From: an uncultured Ilumatobacter sp.
Lineage (GTDB): Bacteria; Actinomycetota; Acidimicrobiia; Acidimicrobiales; Ilumatobacteraceae
Direction of reading: 5' to 3'
DNA: 41,936 nucleotides
NCBI GenBank assembly: GCA_938049325.1
Contig: CALICC010000003.1
Location: forward strand, 1 to 41,936
Both the position numbers and the translations under genes were made by a program. The notes beneath the pieces are model-generated. The model was not told the DNA's origin. It saw only the letters and a list, made by a program, of their open reading frames with translations, and searched no databases. Below, piece after piece: positions 17,740 through 25,927 of the stretch. Each line of letters begins with the position of its first letter. The stretch's first letter is position 1.

Positions 17740-18144
17740 TCAGTCGCGGTCGAAGATGCTGGGACGCTTGCCGAACACGGCAACAGCCTGTCTCAGCGGT
17801 ACGAGATCTCCGCCGCGATCGCGAGCCCCCGCTGCCTCCGCTTCGCGGATCGCGTGCAATGCGATCTCGCGGGCCTGACCGAGTTCGTCGCGCAGCCGAG
17901 CGTTTTCGTTTTCCAACTCCATCACACGTCGGATGCCTTCGAGGTTGAGGCCCTCGTTGGTCAGCTCGGAAATGCGCTGCAGCAAGGCGATGTCGGCATC
18001 GCTGTATCGACGGTTTCCGCCGTCGGTACGCGCCGGCGACACGAGGCCGCGCCGCTCGTAGATGCGCAGCGTTTGTGGATGCATCCCGGCGAGCTCGGCA
18101 GCAACCGAGATCACGTACACCGCTTTCAACTTCTGGTCGCTCAT
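17740..18144 (-). CDS. hspR: HspR, MerR-family heat-shock repressor
   Basis: A 134-residue repressor. Residues 8-75 form the MerR-type winged helix (YVISVAAELAGMHPQTLRIYE, then RGLVSPARTDGGNRRYSD), followed by a short coiled coil (LENENARLRDELGQAREIA). HspR binds HAIR operators and needs DnaK as co-repressor, so free DnaK reports protein-folding stress. It is the last gene of the dnaK-grpE-dnaJ-hspR operon, the normal actinobacterial order, and its ATG overlaps the dnaJ stop (ATGA). The matching operators are found upstream of dnaK at 21881-21901 and 21944-21964, so the operon is self-regulated. The C-terminal tail after residue 105 is short and variable in the family. Confidence 0.95.
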   Translation of the reverse strand: MSDQKLKAVYVISVAAELAGMHPQTLRIYERRGLVSPARTDGGNRRYSDADIALLQRISELTNEGLNLEGIRRVMELENENARLRDELGQAREIALHAIREAEAAGARDRGGDLVPLRQAVAVFGKRPSIFDRD

Positions 18145-19265
18145 GGCGTCTCCTGGCTGTCGTCCACCGTAGTGGCTGCGGCCAATGCCTCGATTGCCGA
18201 ACGCTGAGCGTCGGTCAATTCGGTCGGCACCTCGACGTCAACGGTCACGATCAGGTTGCCCTTCGTCGTGCCGTTCCTTGTGGTGCGCTCGATGCCTTTG
18301 TCTTTGACTCGATGTCGACTTCCCGATTGGGTTCCGGGCTTGATCCGCAGCGTGACGTCGCCACCGTTGAGCGTCGGAACCAAGACATCGGCACCGAGCG
18401 CCGCGTCGGCGAACGAGATCGGGACATGCACTGTCAGGTTGTCGCCCGAGCGACCGAACCGGTGATGCGGCATGACCTTGAGTTCCACCAACAGGTCGCC
18501 GGCCGGCCCGCCATTCCGGCCCGGCGCGCCGCGACCTTTGAGCCGGATCGTCTGGCCGTCTTTGACGCCGGCCGGGATTCGGGTCTTGACCTCACGCTGG
18601 CGCCTTTCGATGCCGGTGCCGCGACACGTCGTGCACGGATCATCGATACGCACGCCGTTGCCCTGGCAGACGCCGCACGGTGCGGTCATCGCAAAGAAGC
18701 CTTGGTTGTCGTCGACCACCCCGCGACCGCCGCAGCTCTGACACACCTTTGGGCTGGTTCCGGGCTTCGCGCCCGAACCGGTACACGTGGAGCACTGAGC
18801 GTCAGAAGTGAGGAAGAGCGAGGTTTCGATCCCCGCAACAGCGTCCTCGAAATCGACGGTGAGTTGCGCTTCGACGTCGGCACCGCGACGCGGCCCAACG
18901 CCTGCGCCCGAGCGAGACCTGCCCTGACGTCCGCCGAACGCATTGCCCAGCAGGTCGCCGAGTCCGCCGCCCATGTCGCCGACGTTGAACGAGAAACCAC
19001 CGGGTCCGCCGCCACCACCGCGCATCGGTCCGAGTGCACGGACCTCGTCGTATTCGCTGCGTTTGTCGGGATCGCCCAGCACGTCGTAGGCCGCCGAGAT
19101 GTCCTTGAACTTCTCCTCGGCGACGTCGTTGCCCGGGTTCTTGTCGGGATGGAGATCGCTGGCGAGCCTGCGATAGGCCTTCTTGATCTCTTTGTCGCTT
19201 GCGTTCTTCGAGACGCCGAGCGTCTCGTAGTAGTCCTTCTCGAACCACTCTCTTTGGGGATTCAT
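18141..19265 (-). CDS. dnaJ: Chaperone DnaJ (Hsp40)
   Basis: A 374-residue type I J-protein that delivers substrates to DnaK and stimulates its ATPase. The J domain has HPD at residues 39-41. A Gly-rich region (GGGGGPGGFSFNVGDMGGG) follows, then four CxxCxGxG zinc motifs: CSTCTGSG, CQSCGGRG, CGVCQGNG and CTTCRGTG. The C-terminal beta domains carry GDLLVELKVMPHHRFGRSGDN. ATG 19265 is supported by a strong AGGAGGTGA ribosome binding site 9 nt upstream, unusual in this window where many starts are leaderless. It sits 70 nt after grpE and overlaps hspR by 4 nt. Confidence 0.97.
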   Translation of the reverse strand: MNPQREWFEKDYYETLGVSKNASDKEIKKAYRRLASDLHPDKNPGNDVAEEKFKDISAAYDVLGDPDKRSEYDEVRALGPMRGGGGGPGGFSFNVGDMGGGLGDLLGNAFGGRQGRSRSGAGVGPRRGADVEAQLTVDFEDAVAGIETSLFLTSDAQCSTCTGSGAKPGTSPKVCQSCGGRGVVDDNQGFFAMTAPCGVCQGNGVRIDDPCTTCRGTGIERRQREVKTRIPAGVKDGQTIRLKGRGAPGRNGGPAGDLLVELKVMPHHRFGRSGDNLTVHVPISFADAALGADVLVPTLNGGDVTLRIKPGTQSGSRHRVKDKGIERTTRNGTTKGNLIVTVDVEVPTELTDAQRSAIEALAAATTVDDSQETP

Positions 19266-19335
19266 CGCTGAGGTTCACCTCCTCTCGAGCGAATGGTTGC
19301 GTTGACGGCGTCGCCAACGCAACCGGGGCTGGGGA

Positions 19336-19977
19336 CTAGTCCGTGGTCTTGACCATGGCGGCGCGAAGAGTTTGACCCTTCCAGCGGTACCCGCTGCGCA
19401 GCACCTCGGCCACGACAGGGTCGCCACCGTCGACCGGTTCGTGCGCAACCGCTTCGGCCACTTCAGGATCGAACGGTTGGCCGTCGAGGTCGAGTGTTTC
19501 GAGACCGTGCTTCTTCAACTCGACGAGCATCTGGTTCAGCAACGGACCGACCTCTTCGGGGTGGCGTAGGAACGCCGCCTCGGCCGCATCGAGCACGGGG
19601 AGCATCGCTTCCGCGAGCCGACCGGTTGCTCGATCGGCTTCGGCTTGCGAGCGGATCGCTGACTGTTTGCGGAAGTTGTCGAAGTCGGCCTGCACGCGCT
19701 GTGCCATCGACTTGAACTGGTCGCGCTCGTCGAGCACGGCCGGTACGTCGACCTCGGAGTAGTCGATCTCTTCGACGACCTCCGCGGCCTCTTCGTCGAG
19801 CAGACGGTTGATGCCGGCGGTGACATCGTCGACTTCGCTCGCTCGCTCGTCGCCGTCTCCGGCGCCCGACCCCCCGGACCCGTCGGCGGCACCGGAGGCG
19901 CTGCCGCTGGGTCCGAGATCTGGGTCGTGGACATCCGGGTCGTAGTTGTCACCGTCTCCGGTGTTCTGGTCCGACAC
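19336..19977 (-). CDS. grpE: Nucleotide exchange factor GrpE
   Basis: A 213-residue GrpE that releases ADP from DnaK. It begins with an acidic, Gly/Ser-rich disordered stretch (about 60 residues), then a long helix with FKSMAQRVQADFDNFRKQSA, and ends with the beta-wing signature VVAEVLRSGYRWKGQTLRAAMV. GTG 19977 is chosen over an in-frame start at 20049 because it falls 7 nt after the dnaK stop and has GAGG 5 nt upstream; the longer form would overlap dnaK by 65 nt. Second gene of the heat-shock operon. Confidence 0.95.
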   Translation of the reverse strand: MSDQNTGDGDNYDPDVHDPDLGPSGSASGAADGSGGSGAGDGDERASEVDDVTAGINRLLDEEAAEVVEEIDYSEVDVPAVLDERDQFKSMAQRVQADFDNFRKQSAIRSQAEADRATGRLAEAMLPVLDAAEAAFLRHPEEVGPLLNQMLVELKKHGLETLDLDGQPFDPEVAEAVAHEPVDGGDPVVAEVLRSGYRWKGQTLRAAMVKTTD

Positions 19978-19984
19978 AGCGGCC

Positions 19985-21844
19985 TCAGCTCTCGTCGTCG
20001 ACGATTTCGGCGTCAACGATGTCGTCGTCGTCAGGTGCGTTGTCGCCACCCTCGCCCGACTCCTGGCCCGAGGCCGACGAGCCGGCGCCGCCGGCGTCTT
20101 TGGCAGCTGCTTCGTACAGCTTCTGGCTGAAGGCCTGACTCGCCGACATCAGCGTGTCGGTGGCGGTCTTGATGGCCTCGTTGTCGTTGCCTGCCAGCGC
20201 CGTCTTGAGGTCGGCGAGCGGCTGCTCGACCGCGTCCTTCTCGGCAGCGTCGACGTTGTCGCCCTGATCCTTGAGGACCTTCTCGGTCTGATGGACCAAC
20301 GATTCGGCGTTGTTCCGGATCTCAGCTTCCTCGCGGCGCTGCTTGTCTTCTTCAGCATGCGCTTCGGCGTCTTTGACCATCTGCTCGATGTCGTCCTTGT
20401 TGATGGTCGACTGGCCGGTGATGGTCATCGACTGTTCCTTCTTCGTCGCCCGGTCGGTGGCCGACACGTGGACGATGCCGTTGGCATCGATGTCGAACAC
20501 GACCTCGATCTGAGGCACGCCGCGTGGGGCCGGCGGCAGGTCGACCAGCTGGAACTTGCCGAGCGTCTTGTTGTACTGCGACATGTCGCGCTCGCCCTGA
20601 AGGACGTGGATCTCGACCGACGGCTGGTTGTCTTCAGCGGTCGTGAAGACCTCCGAGCGCTTGGTCGGGATCGTGGTGTTGCGCTCGATGAGCTTGGTCA
20701 TGATGCCGCCCTTGGTTTCGATACCAAGCGACAGCGGGGTCACGTCGAGCAGCAGGACGTCCTTGACGTCGCCGCGCAGCACGCCAGCCTGGATCGCTGC
20801 ACCGATGGCGACGACCTCGTCGGGGTTGACGGTCTTGTTCGGCTCTTTGCCGGTCAGGCTCTGCACCAGATCGGTGACAGCGGGCATGCGGGTCGAGCCG
20901 CCCACGAGGATCACGTGGTGCAGGTCGCCCTTGGCGACGCCAGCGTCCTTGAGTGCCTGCTCGAACGGCACACGGCAGCGCTCGATGAGGTCGGCGGTCA
21001 TCTCCTGGAACTTCGAGCGGCTGAGGCTCTCGTCGAGGTGAAGCGGGCCATCGGCGGTCGCGGTGATGAACGGCAGGTTGATCTGCGTCGACTGCGTCTG
21101 GCTCAGTTCGATCTTCGCCTTCTCAGCAGCTTCCTGCAGGCGCTGCGCGGCCATGCGGTCTTGGCTCAGGTCAACGCCGTGGGCTGCCTTGAACTGATCG
21201 ACCAGCCACTGGATGATGCGCTGATCCCAGTCGTCGCCGCCGAGGCTGGTGTCGCCGTGGGTCGACTTGACTTCGAACACGCCGTCACCGATTTCGAGCA
21301 CCGACACATCGAAGGTGCCGCCGCCGAGGTCGAACACGAGGATGGTTTCGTCTTCGGAGCCCTTCTCGAGGCCGTACGCGAGCGCAGCGGCGGTGGGCTC
21401 GTTGATGATGCGGAGCACTTCGAGGCCCGCGATGGTGCCGGCTTCCTTGGTGGCGGTGCGTTGAGCGTCGTCGAAGTACGCGGGAACGGTGATGACGGCC
21501 TGAGTGACCGTGTCACCCAGGTAGCTCTCGGCGTCGCGCTTGAGCTTCATCAGCGTGCGAGCGCTGATCTCCTGTGCGGTGTACTGCTTGCCGTCGACGT
21601 CGTCGGTCTTCCAGCCGGCCTCGCCGATATGGCGCTTCACGCTCCGAAATGTGCGGTCAGGGTTGGTGATCGCCTGGCGCTTGGCCACTTCACCGACGAG
21701 CACTTCGCCAGTCTTGGAGAATGCGACCACCGAGGGAGTGGTGCGGGCGCCTTCGGAGTTGGGAATGACGACGGGGTCGCCACCTTCGAGAACCGAGACG
21801 ACGGAGTTGGTGGTACCGAGGTCGATGCCGACTGCTTTGGCCAT
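19985..21844 (-). CDS. dnaK: Chaperone DnaK (Hsp70)
   Basis: A 619-residue Hsp70, normal for actinobacteria. The N-terminal ATPase domain starts AKAVGIDLGTTNSVVSVLEGG and has IINEPTAAALAYG, ILVFDLGGGTFDVSVLEIGDG and VILVGGSTRMPAV. The linker VLLLDVTPLSLGIET leads into the substrate domain (INIPFI-type motifs replaced here by LPPAPRGVPQIEVVFDIDANGI). The tail is Gly/Asp-rich and ends EIVDDES. First gene of dnaK-grpE-dnaJ-hspR; the promoter and two HAIR operators lie immediately upstream. Besides folding proteins, DnaK should act as HspR co-repressor. Confidence 0.98.
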   Translation of the reverse strand: MAKAVGIDLGTTNSVVSVLEGGDPVVIPNSEGARTTPSVVAFSKTGEVLVGEVAKRQAITNPDRTFRSVKRHIGEAGWKTDDVDGKQYTAQEISARTLMKLKRDAESYLGDTVTQAVITVPAYFDDAQRTATKEAGTIAGLEVLRIINEPTAAALAYGLEKGSEDETILVFDLGGGTFDVSVLEIGDGVFEVKSTHGDTSLGGDDWDQRIIQWLVDQFKAAHGVDLSQDRMAAQRLQEAAEKAKIELSQTQSTQINLPFITATADGPLHLDESLSRSKFQEMTADLIERCRVPFEQALKDAGVAKGDLHHVILVGGSTRMPAVTDLVQSLTGKEPNKTVNPDEVVAIGAAIQAGVLRGDVKDVLLLDVTPLSLGIETKGGIMTKLIERNTTIPTKRSEVFTTAEDNQPSVEIHVLQGERDMSQYNKTLGKFQLVDLPPAPRGVPQIEVVFDIDANGIVHVSATDRATKKEQSMTITGQSTINKDDIEQMVKDAEAHAEEDKQRREEAEIRNNAESLVHQTEKVLKDQGDNVDAAEKDAVEQPLADLKTALAGNDNEAIKTATDTLMSASQAFSQKLYEAAAKDAGGAGSSASGQESGEGGDNAPDDDDIVDAEIVDDES

Positions 21845-21880
21845 GATGTGCTCGCTTTCTGCGGGGAACGGTATTCAGAT

Positions 21881-21901
21881 CTTGAATTGGTGAGACTCAA
21901 G
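21881..21901 (-). promoter_or_regulatory. HAIR operator 1 (HspR site)
   Basis: CTTGAAT-N7-ACTCAAG, one mismatch to the HAIR consensus CTTGAGT-N7-ACTCAAG. It covers the end of the dnaK -10 box and the expected transcription start, so bound HspR would block initiation. Confidence 0.9.
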
Positions 21902-21927
21902 ATAGAGGGCGTGACCCCCTTCACCAA
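21899..21927 (-). promoter_or_regulatory. dnaK promoter
   Basis: On the minus strand TTGGTG (21927-21922), 17 nt, then TATCTT (21904-21899). The start would be near 21892, inside HAIR operator 1, giving a leader of about 48 nt before ATG 21844. Confidence 0.6.
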
Positions 21928-21943
21928 CCCCACCATCAGAAAT

Positions 21944-21964
21944 CCTGAGTCACATCAACTCAAC
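21944..21964 (-). promoter_or_regulatory. HAIR operator 2 (degenerate HspR site)
   Basis: CCTGAGT-N7-ACTCAAC, 12 of 14 consensus positions. Its centre is 63 bp from that of operator 1, six helical turns, so two HspR dimers would bind the same face of the DNA. Confidence 0.7.
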
Positions 21965-21982
21965 TTCTGCGCCGATCATCCG

Positions 21983-22033
21983 TTTCACGCCAGGCGTAAA
22001 ACAACAGCTCGTGGATTCACGCCTGGCGTGAAA
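21983..22033 (-). terminator. Double palindrome / long hairpin after cdd
   Basis: Arms 22033-22016 and 22000-21983 (minus strand, cores CACGCCAGGCGTG and TACGCCTGGCGTG) can pair over 18 bp with one G-U, around a 15-nt loop, starting 6 nt after the cdd stop codon. Each arm is also a palindrome on its own, and their centres are 32 bp apart. It may end cdd transcription (no T-run follows) or act as a pair of operators upstream of dnaK. Confidence 0.5.
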
Positions 22034-22039
22034 ACACAT

Positions 22040-22447
22040 TTAGAGGAGGTTTTCGGGGCCGAAGGAGGCAGGAAGCAGCTCGTTCATCGTCATGGTGAGC
22101 ACCTTGCCGGACAGGGTCGTGGCATGGATCCGAGTCGACGCATCGCTGAATTCGCGGATCCGTTGCCGACACCCACCGCACGGAGTGCCCGGCGACTGCT
22201 CATCGGTCACTGTGACAATCTCGGCAATGACCGGCGTGCGTGCCGACGAGGCGACCATGGCGGCAATCGCGCCGGCTTCGGCACACGTGCCTTCGGGGTA
22301 CGACGCGTTCTCCACGTTGCAACCAACAAACACCTCGCCCCCGACCGAACGGATCGCGGCGCCGACCGGGTACTTCGAATACGGGCTGTGTGAGCGCTCC
22401 CGCACAGCACACGCAGCATCGAACAGGTCGGCGATCGTCTCGTCCAT
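22040..22447 (-). CDS. cdd: Cytidine deaminase
   Basis: A 135-residue zinc enzyme that converts cytidine and deoxycytidine to uridine forms in pyrimidine salvage. All catalytic parts are present: SPYSKYPVGAA substrate loop, GCNVENASYPEGTCAEAGAI with zinc ligand Cys 55 and the proton-shuttling Glu 57, and PCGGCRQ with ligands Cys 90 and Cys 93. The length is that of the homotetrameric form. It is transcribed towards dnaK but is separated from it by a strong hairpin and the dnaK promoter, so it is probably a single-gene unit. Confidence 0.96.
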   Translation of the reverse strand: MDETIADLFDAACAVRERSHSPYSKYPVGAAIRSVGGEVFVGCNVENASYPEGTCAEAGAIAAMVASSARTPVIAEIVTVTDEQSPGTPCGGCRQRIREFSDASTRIHATTLSGKVLTMTMNELLPASFGPENLL

Positions 22448-22592
22448 ACGTCGAGCTTGTCACTTCGACGCCGCGCCATCACGCCACTTCGCAGCGACAT
22501 GCCCAACACGCGGCACAACATGTCGCTCACTGCGGCGCCGGGAAGTTCTCCCCAGTGCGGGTGCGACCGGTACCTCACTATTGTCACCAGCT

Positions 22593-24098
22593 GTGGAGCT
22601 GACCGACACCTTGATGCAGACGCCCGTGTGGAGCGACGTCGACATCGCGCAGCATCAGATCCCGATCATCGACACACCGTTCGTGTCGGTCGGCGGCGGG
22701 ATGGGTTCGCTTGCGATGATCGACACGCTGCGCATCGCAGGCATCCCGGCCGAGTCATTGACCGTGCTCTCCGATCTCGGTGTGCCGTCGCAAACGTACG
22801 AGTACTTGGCCAACAACAGCCAGATCCCTCGCGAAGAGCGCCTCCGCAGCGACTCCAGTTCGACGATCGACTGCATCTGGGGATGGCCCGGCTACGCGCT
22901 CCGCGAAGCAATCGCCAAGCGCGATCCGAAGCCGGCAATTCAAGTGTTCGCCGAACCCATTCTCACCGAGTACTTCACACCGCAGGCCGGTCAGGTCTAC
23001 GAGTCGGTGCGCCGCGAAGCGCAACGCATTGGATGGGAACGCATGTTGCGCCGAGGCGTCGTGCGCACAGTTCGCCGCCGACGCGAGGGCGGGTACTTCG
23101 TGATCCACACGCCGAGTGGCGAGACGGGGACCACACAAGGACGCATTGCCTACCGCTGCCACCACGTCCACGTTGCCGTCGGCTACCCCGGTGTGCGGAT
23201 GTTGCCCGATCTGCAGGCCTACCTCACGAAACACAACGACTACGCCCGCGTCGTGAACGCCTACCAACCACATCTCCACGTCTACGAAGAAGCACTCAAG
23301 CGACCGTGCACGATCGTGATACGCGGCGCCGGCATCGTCGCATCACGCATCTTGCAACGCCTGATCGATGACCGCGACCTCGGTAACGCGAACACGCGAA
23401 TCGTCCACCTGTTTCGGAGCTACCCCGACGGGCCACAGGGCGAAAGCCTCACCTTCCGACGCCCCGCTCGGCGCGGTTGGGCCTATCAGGCGTTCAACTA
23501 CCCGAAGGCTGCGTGGGGCGGACAGCTGCGCGTTCAGCTCGAGCAGCTCGAAGGCGAGGAGCGTTCCAAGCTGATCGACGACATGGGTGGCACCAACACC
23601 GCACCCCGAGCCGACTGGAAAGAGCAACTCGACCGCGGGAACGCCGAAGGCTTCTATCAACAACTCGTCGGCACGCTCTCGTCGATCCAGCCCTCCGGCA
23701 ACGGCATCGAGACCACCATCCAACAACCGAGCGGCGCGGTCGCGACGCTCGAAGCCGACTTCATCATCGATGCGACGGGGCTCGAAGCGGGGATCGAAGA
23801 ACACCGCGTCCTTCGCGACCTCGTCGACTACGGCGGCGCACAGAAGAACCCCAAGGGCCGTCTCGACGTGGAGCGCGATTTTCTCGTGCGGGGCACCGAG
23901 TCAGGCACGGGGCGCATGTACGCCTCGGGATCGATCACACTCGGCGGTTACTACGCAGGCGTCGACTCGTTCCTCGGGCTGCACTACGCCGCACTCCGCA
24001 TTGCCGACTCACTCGCCGAGAACGGTTTCGGCAGCAAGATCGGTCCGGTTCGTTCCGCCACCCAGTGGTGGAAATGGGCCCGCAACATCCCCATTTGA
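22593..24098 (+). CDS. FAD/NAD(P)-dependent oxidoreductase of unknown substrate
   Basis: About 501 residues. A Rossmann-type dinucleotide motif VSVGGGMGSLAMIDTLR sits near the N-terminus, a second one CTIVIRGAGIVASRILQRL in the middle, and ADFIIDATGLEAG with a later YASGSITLGGYYAGVDSFLG near the end. This two-motif layout with an ATG box is that of flavoprotein monooxygenases and FAD/NAD(P) oxidoreductases. Conserved-looking W/Y-rich segments (GWAYQAFNYPKAAWGG, TQWWKW) are unusual and might mark a subfamily. GTG 22593 has TATTGT 8 nt upstream; ATG 22614 is the alternative. It stands before the membrane-protein/TauE/kinase/FHA operon, 72 nt away, and could supply that system with a redox partner, but no direct evidence links them. 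Confidence 0.75.
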   Translation: MELTDTLMQTPVWSDVDIAQHQIPIIDTPFVSVGGGMGSLAMIDTLRIAGIPAESLTVLSDLGVPSQTYEYLANNSQIPREERLRSDSSSTIDCIWGWPGYALREAIAKRDPKPAIQVFAEPILTEYFTPQAGQVYESVRREAQRIGWERMLRRGVVRTVRRRREGGYFVIHTPSGETGTTQGRIAYRCHHVHVAVGYPGVRMLPDLQAYLTKHNDYARVVNAYQPHLHVYEEALKRPCTIVIRGAGIVASRILQRLIDDRDLGNANTRIVHLFRSYPDGPQGESLTFRRPARRGWAYQAFNYPKAAWGGQLRVQLEQLEGEERSKLIDDMGGTNTAPRADWKEQLDRGNAEGFYQQLVGTLSSIQPSGNGIETTIQQPSGAVATLEADFIIDATGLEAGIEEHRVLRDLVDYGGAQKNPKGRLDVERDFLVRGTESGTGRMYASGSITLGGYYAGVDSFLGLHYAALRIADSLAENGFGSKIGPVRSATQWWKWARNIPI

Positions 24099-24170
24099 TT
24101 CGTCCGACTTCACACGACCTCACCGCATCGCTCCGCACACCGAGCTCAACTCAGCACACATCGAGCACAC

Positions 24171-24647
24171 ATGACACCCACACTCTTCGGCAGAATCCAG
24201 ACTCGCGTCGTGATGATCCTTGTCCTCGGCTTCCCCTGGACGGTCGTCATCACACCGTTCTTGCCGAATCCCGACAGCGCATCGCTCGACGATCAATACA
24301 TCACGATGTTCACCGCGCTCCTCGTCGTCGGCGTCGTCGGGGTCGGATGGGAGTGCGTCTATCACGGGCTTCAGCAGTTCCGCTGGGAGAAGGACTGGCC
24401 GACGATCTTCGGCCTGGTCGTCGCGTTGCCGGAAGGCATCCTCACGTATCTGATCCTGAACGCCGGTGCGCCGTGGGATCGCCGCCCGCGCCCGGGCTCC
24501 TTCGACCCCGGCTCGATCCCCCTCTCGACGTTCGTCCCGATGTTCCTGACCGTCTGGATCATCATCTGGGCGTTCACCAATGGCCCGATGCAGATCTTCT
24601 CGCTGCGCTGGCGCTTCCGCGGCGGACGATTCGACTCGAACTGGTGA
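24171..24647 (+). CDS. Small four-helix membrane protein
   Basis: A 158-residue integral membrane protein with hydrophobic segments at about 10-30 (TRVVMILVLGFPWTVVITPF), 45-62 (FTALLVVGVVGVGWECV), 80-98 (TIFGLVVALPEGILTYLIL) and 125-145 (FVPMFLTVWIIIWAF). I do not recognise a family. A DPGSIPLSTF loop precedes the last helix. Its stop overlaps the next gene as GTGA, so it is probably a partner of the TauE/SafE-like transporter, kinase and FHA protein encoded after it. No ribosome binding site or -10 box is clear upstream of ATG 24171. Confidence 0.8.
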   Translation: MTPTLFGRIQTRVVMILVLGFPWTVVITPFLPNPDSASLDDQYITMFTALLVVGVVGVGWECVYHGLQQFRWEKDWPTIFGLVVALPEGILTYLILNAGAPWDRRPRPGSFDPGSIPLSTFVPMFLTVWIIIWAFTNGPMQIFSLRWRFRGGRFDSNW

Positions 24648-25927
24648 ACAATCTCGACATCGACGCGATCGTCGGCGAGGCCGACGCGGCGCGAACGGCG
24701 GTCGATCGACGTCGAGCCATCGGTGCACAATCGGTGTCGATCGTGATCACGATCGTGTGGCTCGTGTTCGTCACCGGACGCGAACACTGGGACCGCGTCC
24801 TCGACAACTGGATTGCCTCGGTCACGATGGTCTTCGGCAGTTTCGTGGCGGGCGCAACACCACAGGGCGGGGGTGCCGTTGCGTTTCCGGTGTTCACGAA
24901 GGGCCTCGAGATCCCCAGCGAGGTCGCACGCACGTTCTCGCTGTGCATCCAGACGGTCGGTATGGGCGCCGCCGCGCTCGCCATTTTGATTCGGCGCCGT
25001 CGCGTCGAACTCCGCGCGCTCGCCGTCGCCGGTCCGGCAGCAACGGTCGGTTTCGCGGTCGGTTATTTCGTGTTGAGCGACCGCAACGCGCCGTTCGCTC
25101 CGTCGATTCTGCCGGGCGCGTACGTGAAGGTCAGCTTCACACTGCTCACGGCCGCGATGGCCTACGTGACGTATCTCGCCTACCGCGTCCATCTCCTCGC
25201 GGTCCGACCGACCGTCACTTCCTACAGCACCCGGTTCACGATCACGCTCGCGCTGTGCGGTCTGTTCGGTGGTGTCGCGAGCTCACAGGTCGGCTCCGGC
25301 GCCGACGTATTCCTGTACCTCGGGCTGGTGGTCCTCGCGGGATTGAGCCCTCGGGTCGGCGTCGCGACGAGCGTCGTCTTGATGGCGATGATCTCGACGC
25401 TCGGACTGCTGGTCAGCGGCGTGTTCGACGGCCACCTCGCCATCGCGTTCGACTCGATCGGCGACGTGACGTCAGTCGGCGGCGACGCCGTCGCATCACG
25501 TCCGGATGGTCCAACGTTCGCAACCGGAGCCGGGCTCGAGGCGAGCCGATTCGATCTGTTCGGACTCTGGATCGCCGCCGTACCCATCGTGGCCTGGGGC
25601 GCTCCGCTCGGAGCATGGGTCACATCACGCATCACCGATCGGCGGCTCGTGATCGCCGTCATGGCACTCGCCGCCATCGAGGTCGTCACCACGATGATCT
25701 TCGTGACCGAACTGCGCTCTGACCTCACACTCGTCGTCTTCGCGGTGGCCGCAATCGGGCTCTTGCTCGCAACGCTGCGGTGGTTGCAACGCAACCGCGT
25801 GCAACTTCTGCAGCTCGATGCGGTCGGCGCCGACACGGTGTTGCGTCGCAGCGGCGTCGACATCGGCCCTCGCTTCCGCGAGCAGCTCGGTCAGGTCGAC
25901 GACACGTCGGAGAATGGTCCAACATGA
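24644..25927 (+). CDS. TauE/SafE-like membrane transporter
   Basis: A 427-residue membrane protein with about eight helices. TauE/SafE-type features are the segment MVFGSFVAGATPQGGGAVAFPV near the first helices and the later repeat ALCGLFGGVASSQVGSGADVFLYL, matching the two inverted halves of these anion (sulfite, organosulfonate) exporters. An insertion of about 60 residues (FDGHLAIAFDSIGDV... to FDLFGLWIAA) lies before the last helices. GTG 24644 overlaps the upstream stop (GTGA) and its own stop overlaps the kinase start (ATGA). Substrate unknown. Being co-translated with a Ser/Thr kinase is unusual and suggests that its activity could be controlled by phosphorylation; this is inference. 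Confidence 0.8.
   Translation: MNNLDIDAIVGEADAARTAVDRRRAIGAQSVSIVITIVWLVFVTGREHWDRVLDNWIASVTMVFGSFVAGATPQGGGAVAFPVFTKGLEIPSEVARTFSLCIQTVGMGAAALAILIRRRRVELRALAVAGPAATVGFAVGYFVLSDRNAPFAPSILPGAYVKVSFTLLTAAMAYVTYLAYRVHLLAVRPTVTSYSTRFTITLALCGLFGGVASSQVGSGADVFLYLGLVVLAGLSPRVGVATSVVLMAMISTLGLLVSGVFDGHLAIAFDSIGDVTSVGGDAVASRPDGPTFATGAGLEASRFDLFGLWIAAVPIVAWGAPLGAWVTSRITDRRLVIAVMALAAIEVVTTMIFVTELRSDLTLVVFAVAAIGLLLATLRWLQRNRVQLLQLDAVGADTVLRRSGVDIGPRFREQLGQVDDTSENGPT

Noticed and set aside
19946..22393. 815-codon plus-strand frame opposite dnaK
   Set aside because: Antisense shadow; dnaK, grpE and cdd on the minus strand are certain.
22092..22592. N-terminal extension of the flavoprotein frame back to 22092
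   Set aside because: The extension is antisense to cdd and has no protein-like motifs. The Rossmann motif begins just after 22593, where a -10 box is also found.
23477..24643. Long open frame continuing upstream of the TauE/SafE-like gene
   Set aside because: It is Arg-rich shadow sequence of the flavoprotein and small membrane-protein genes. The GTGA overlap at 24644 gives the real start.
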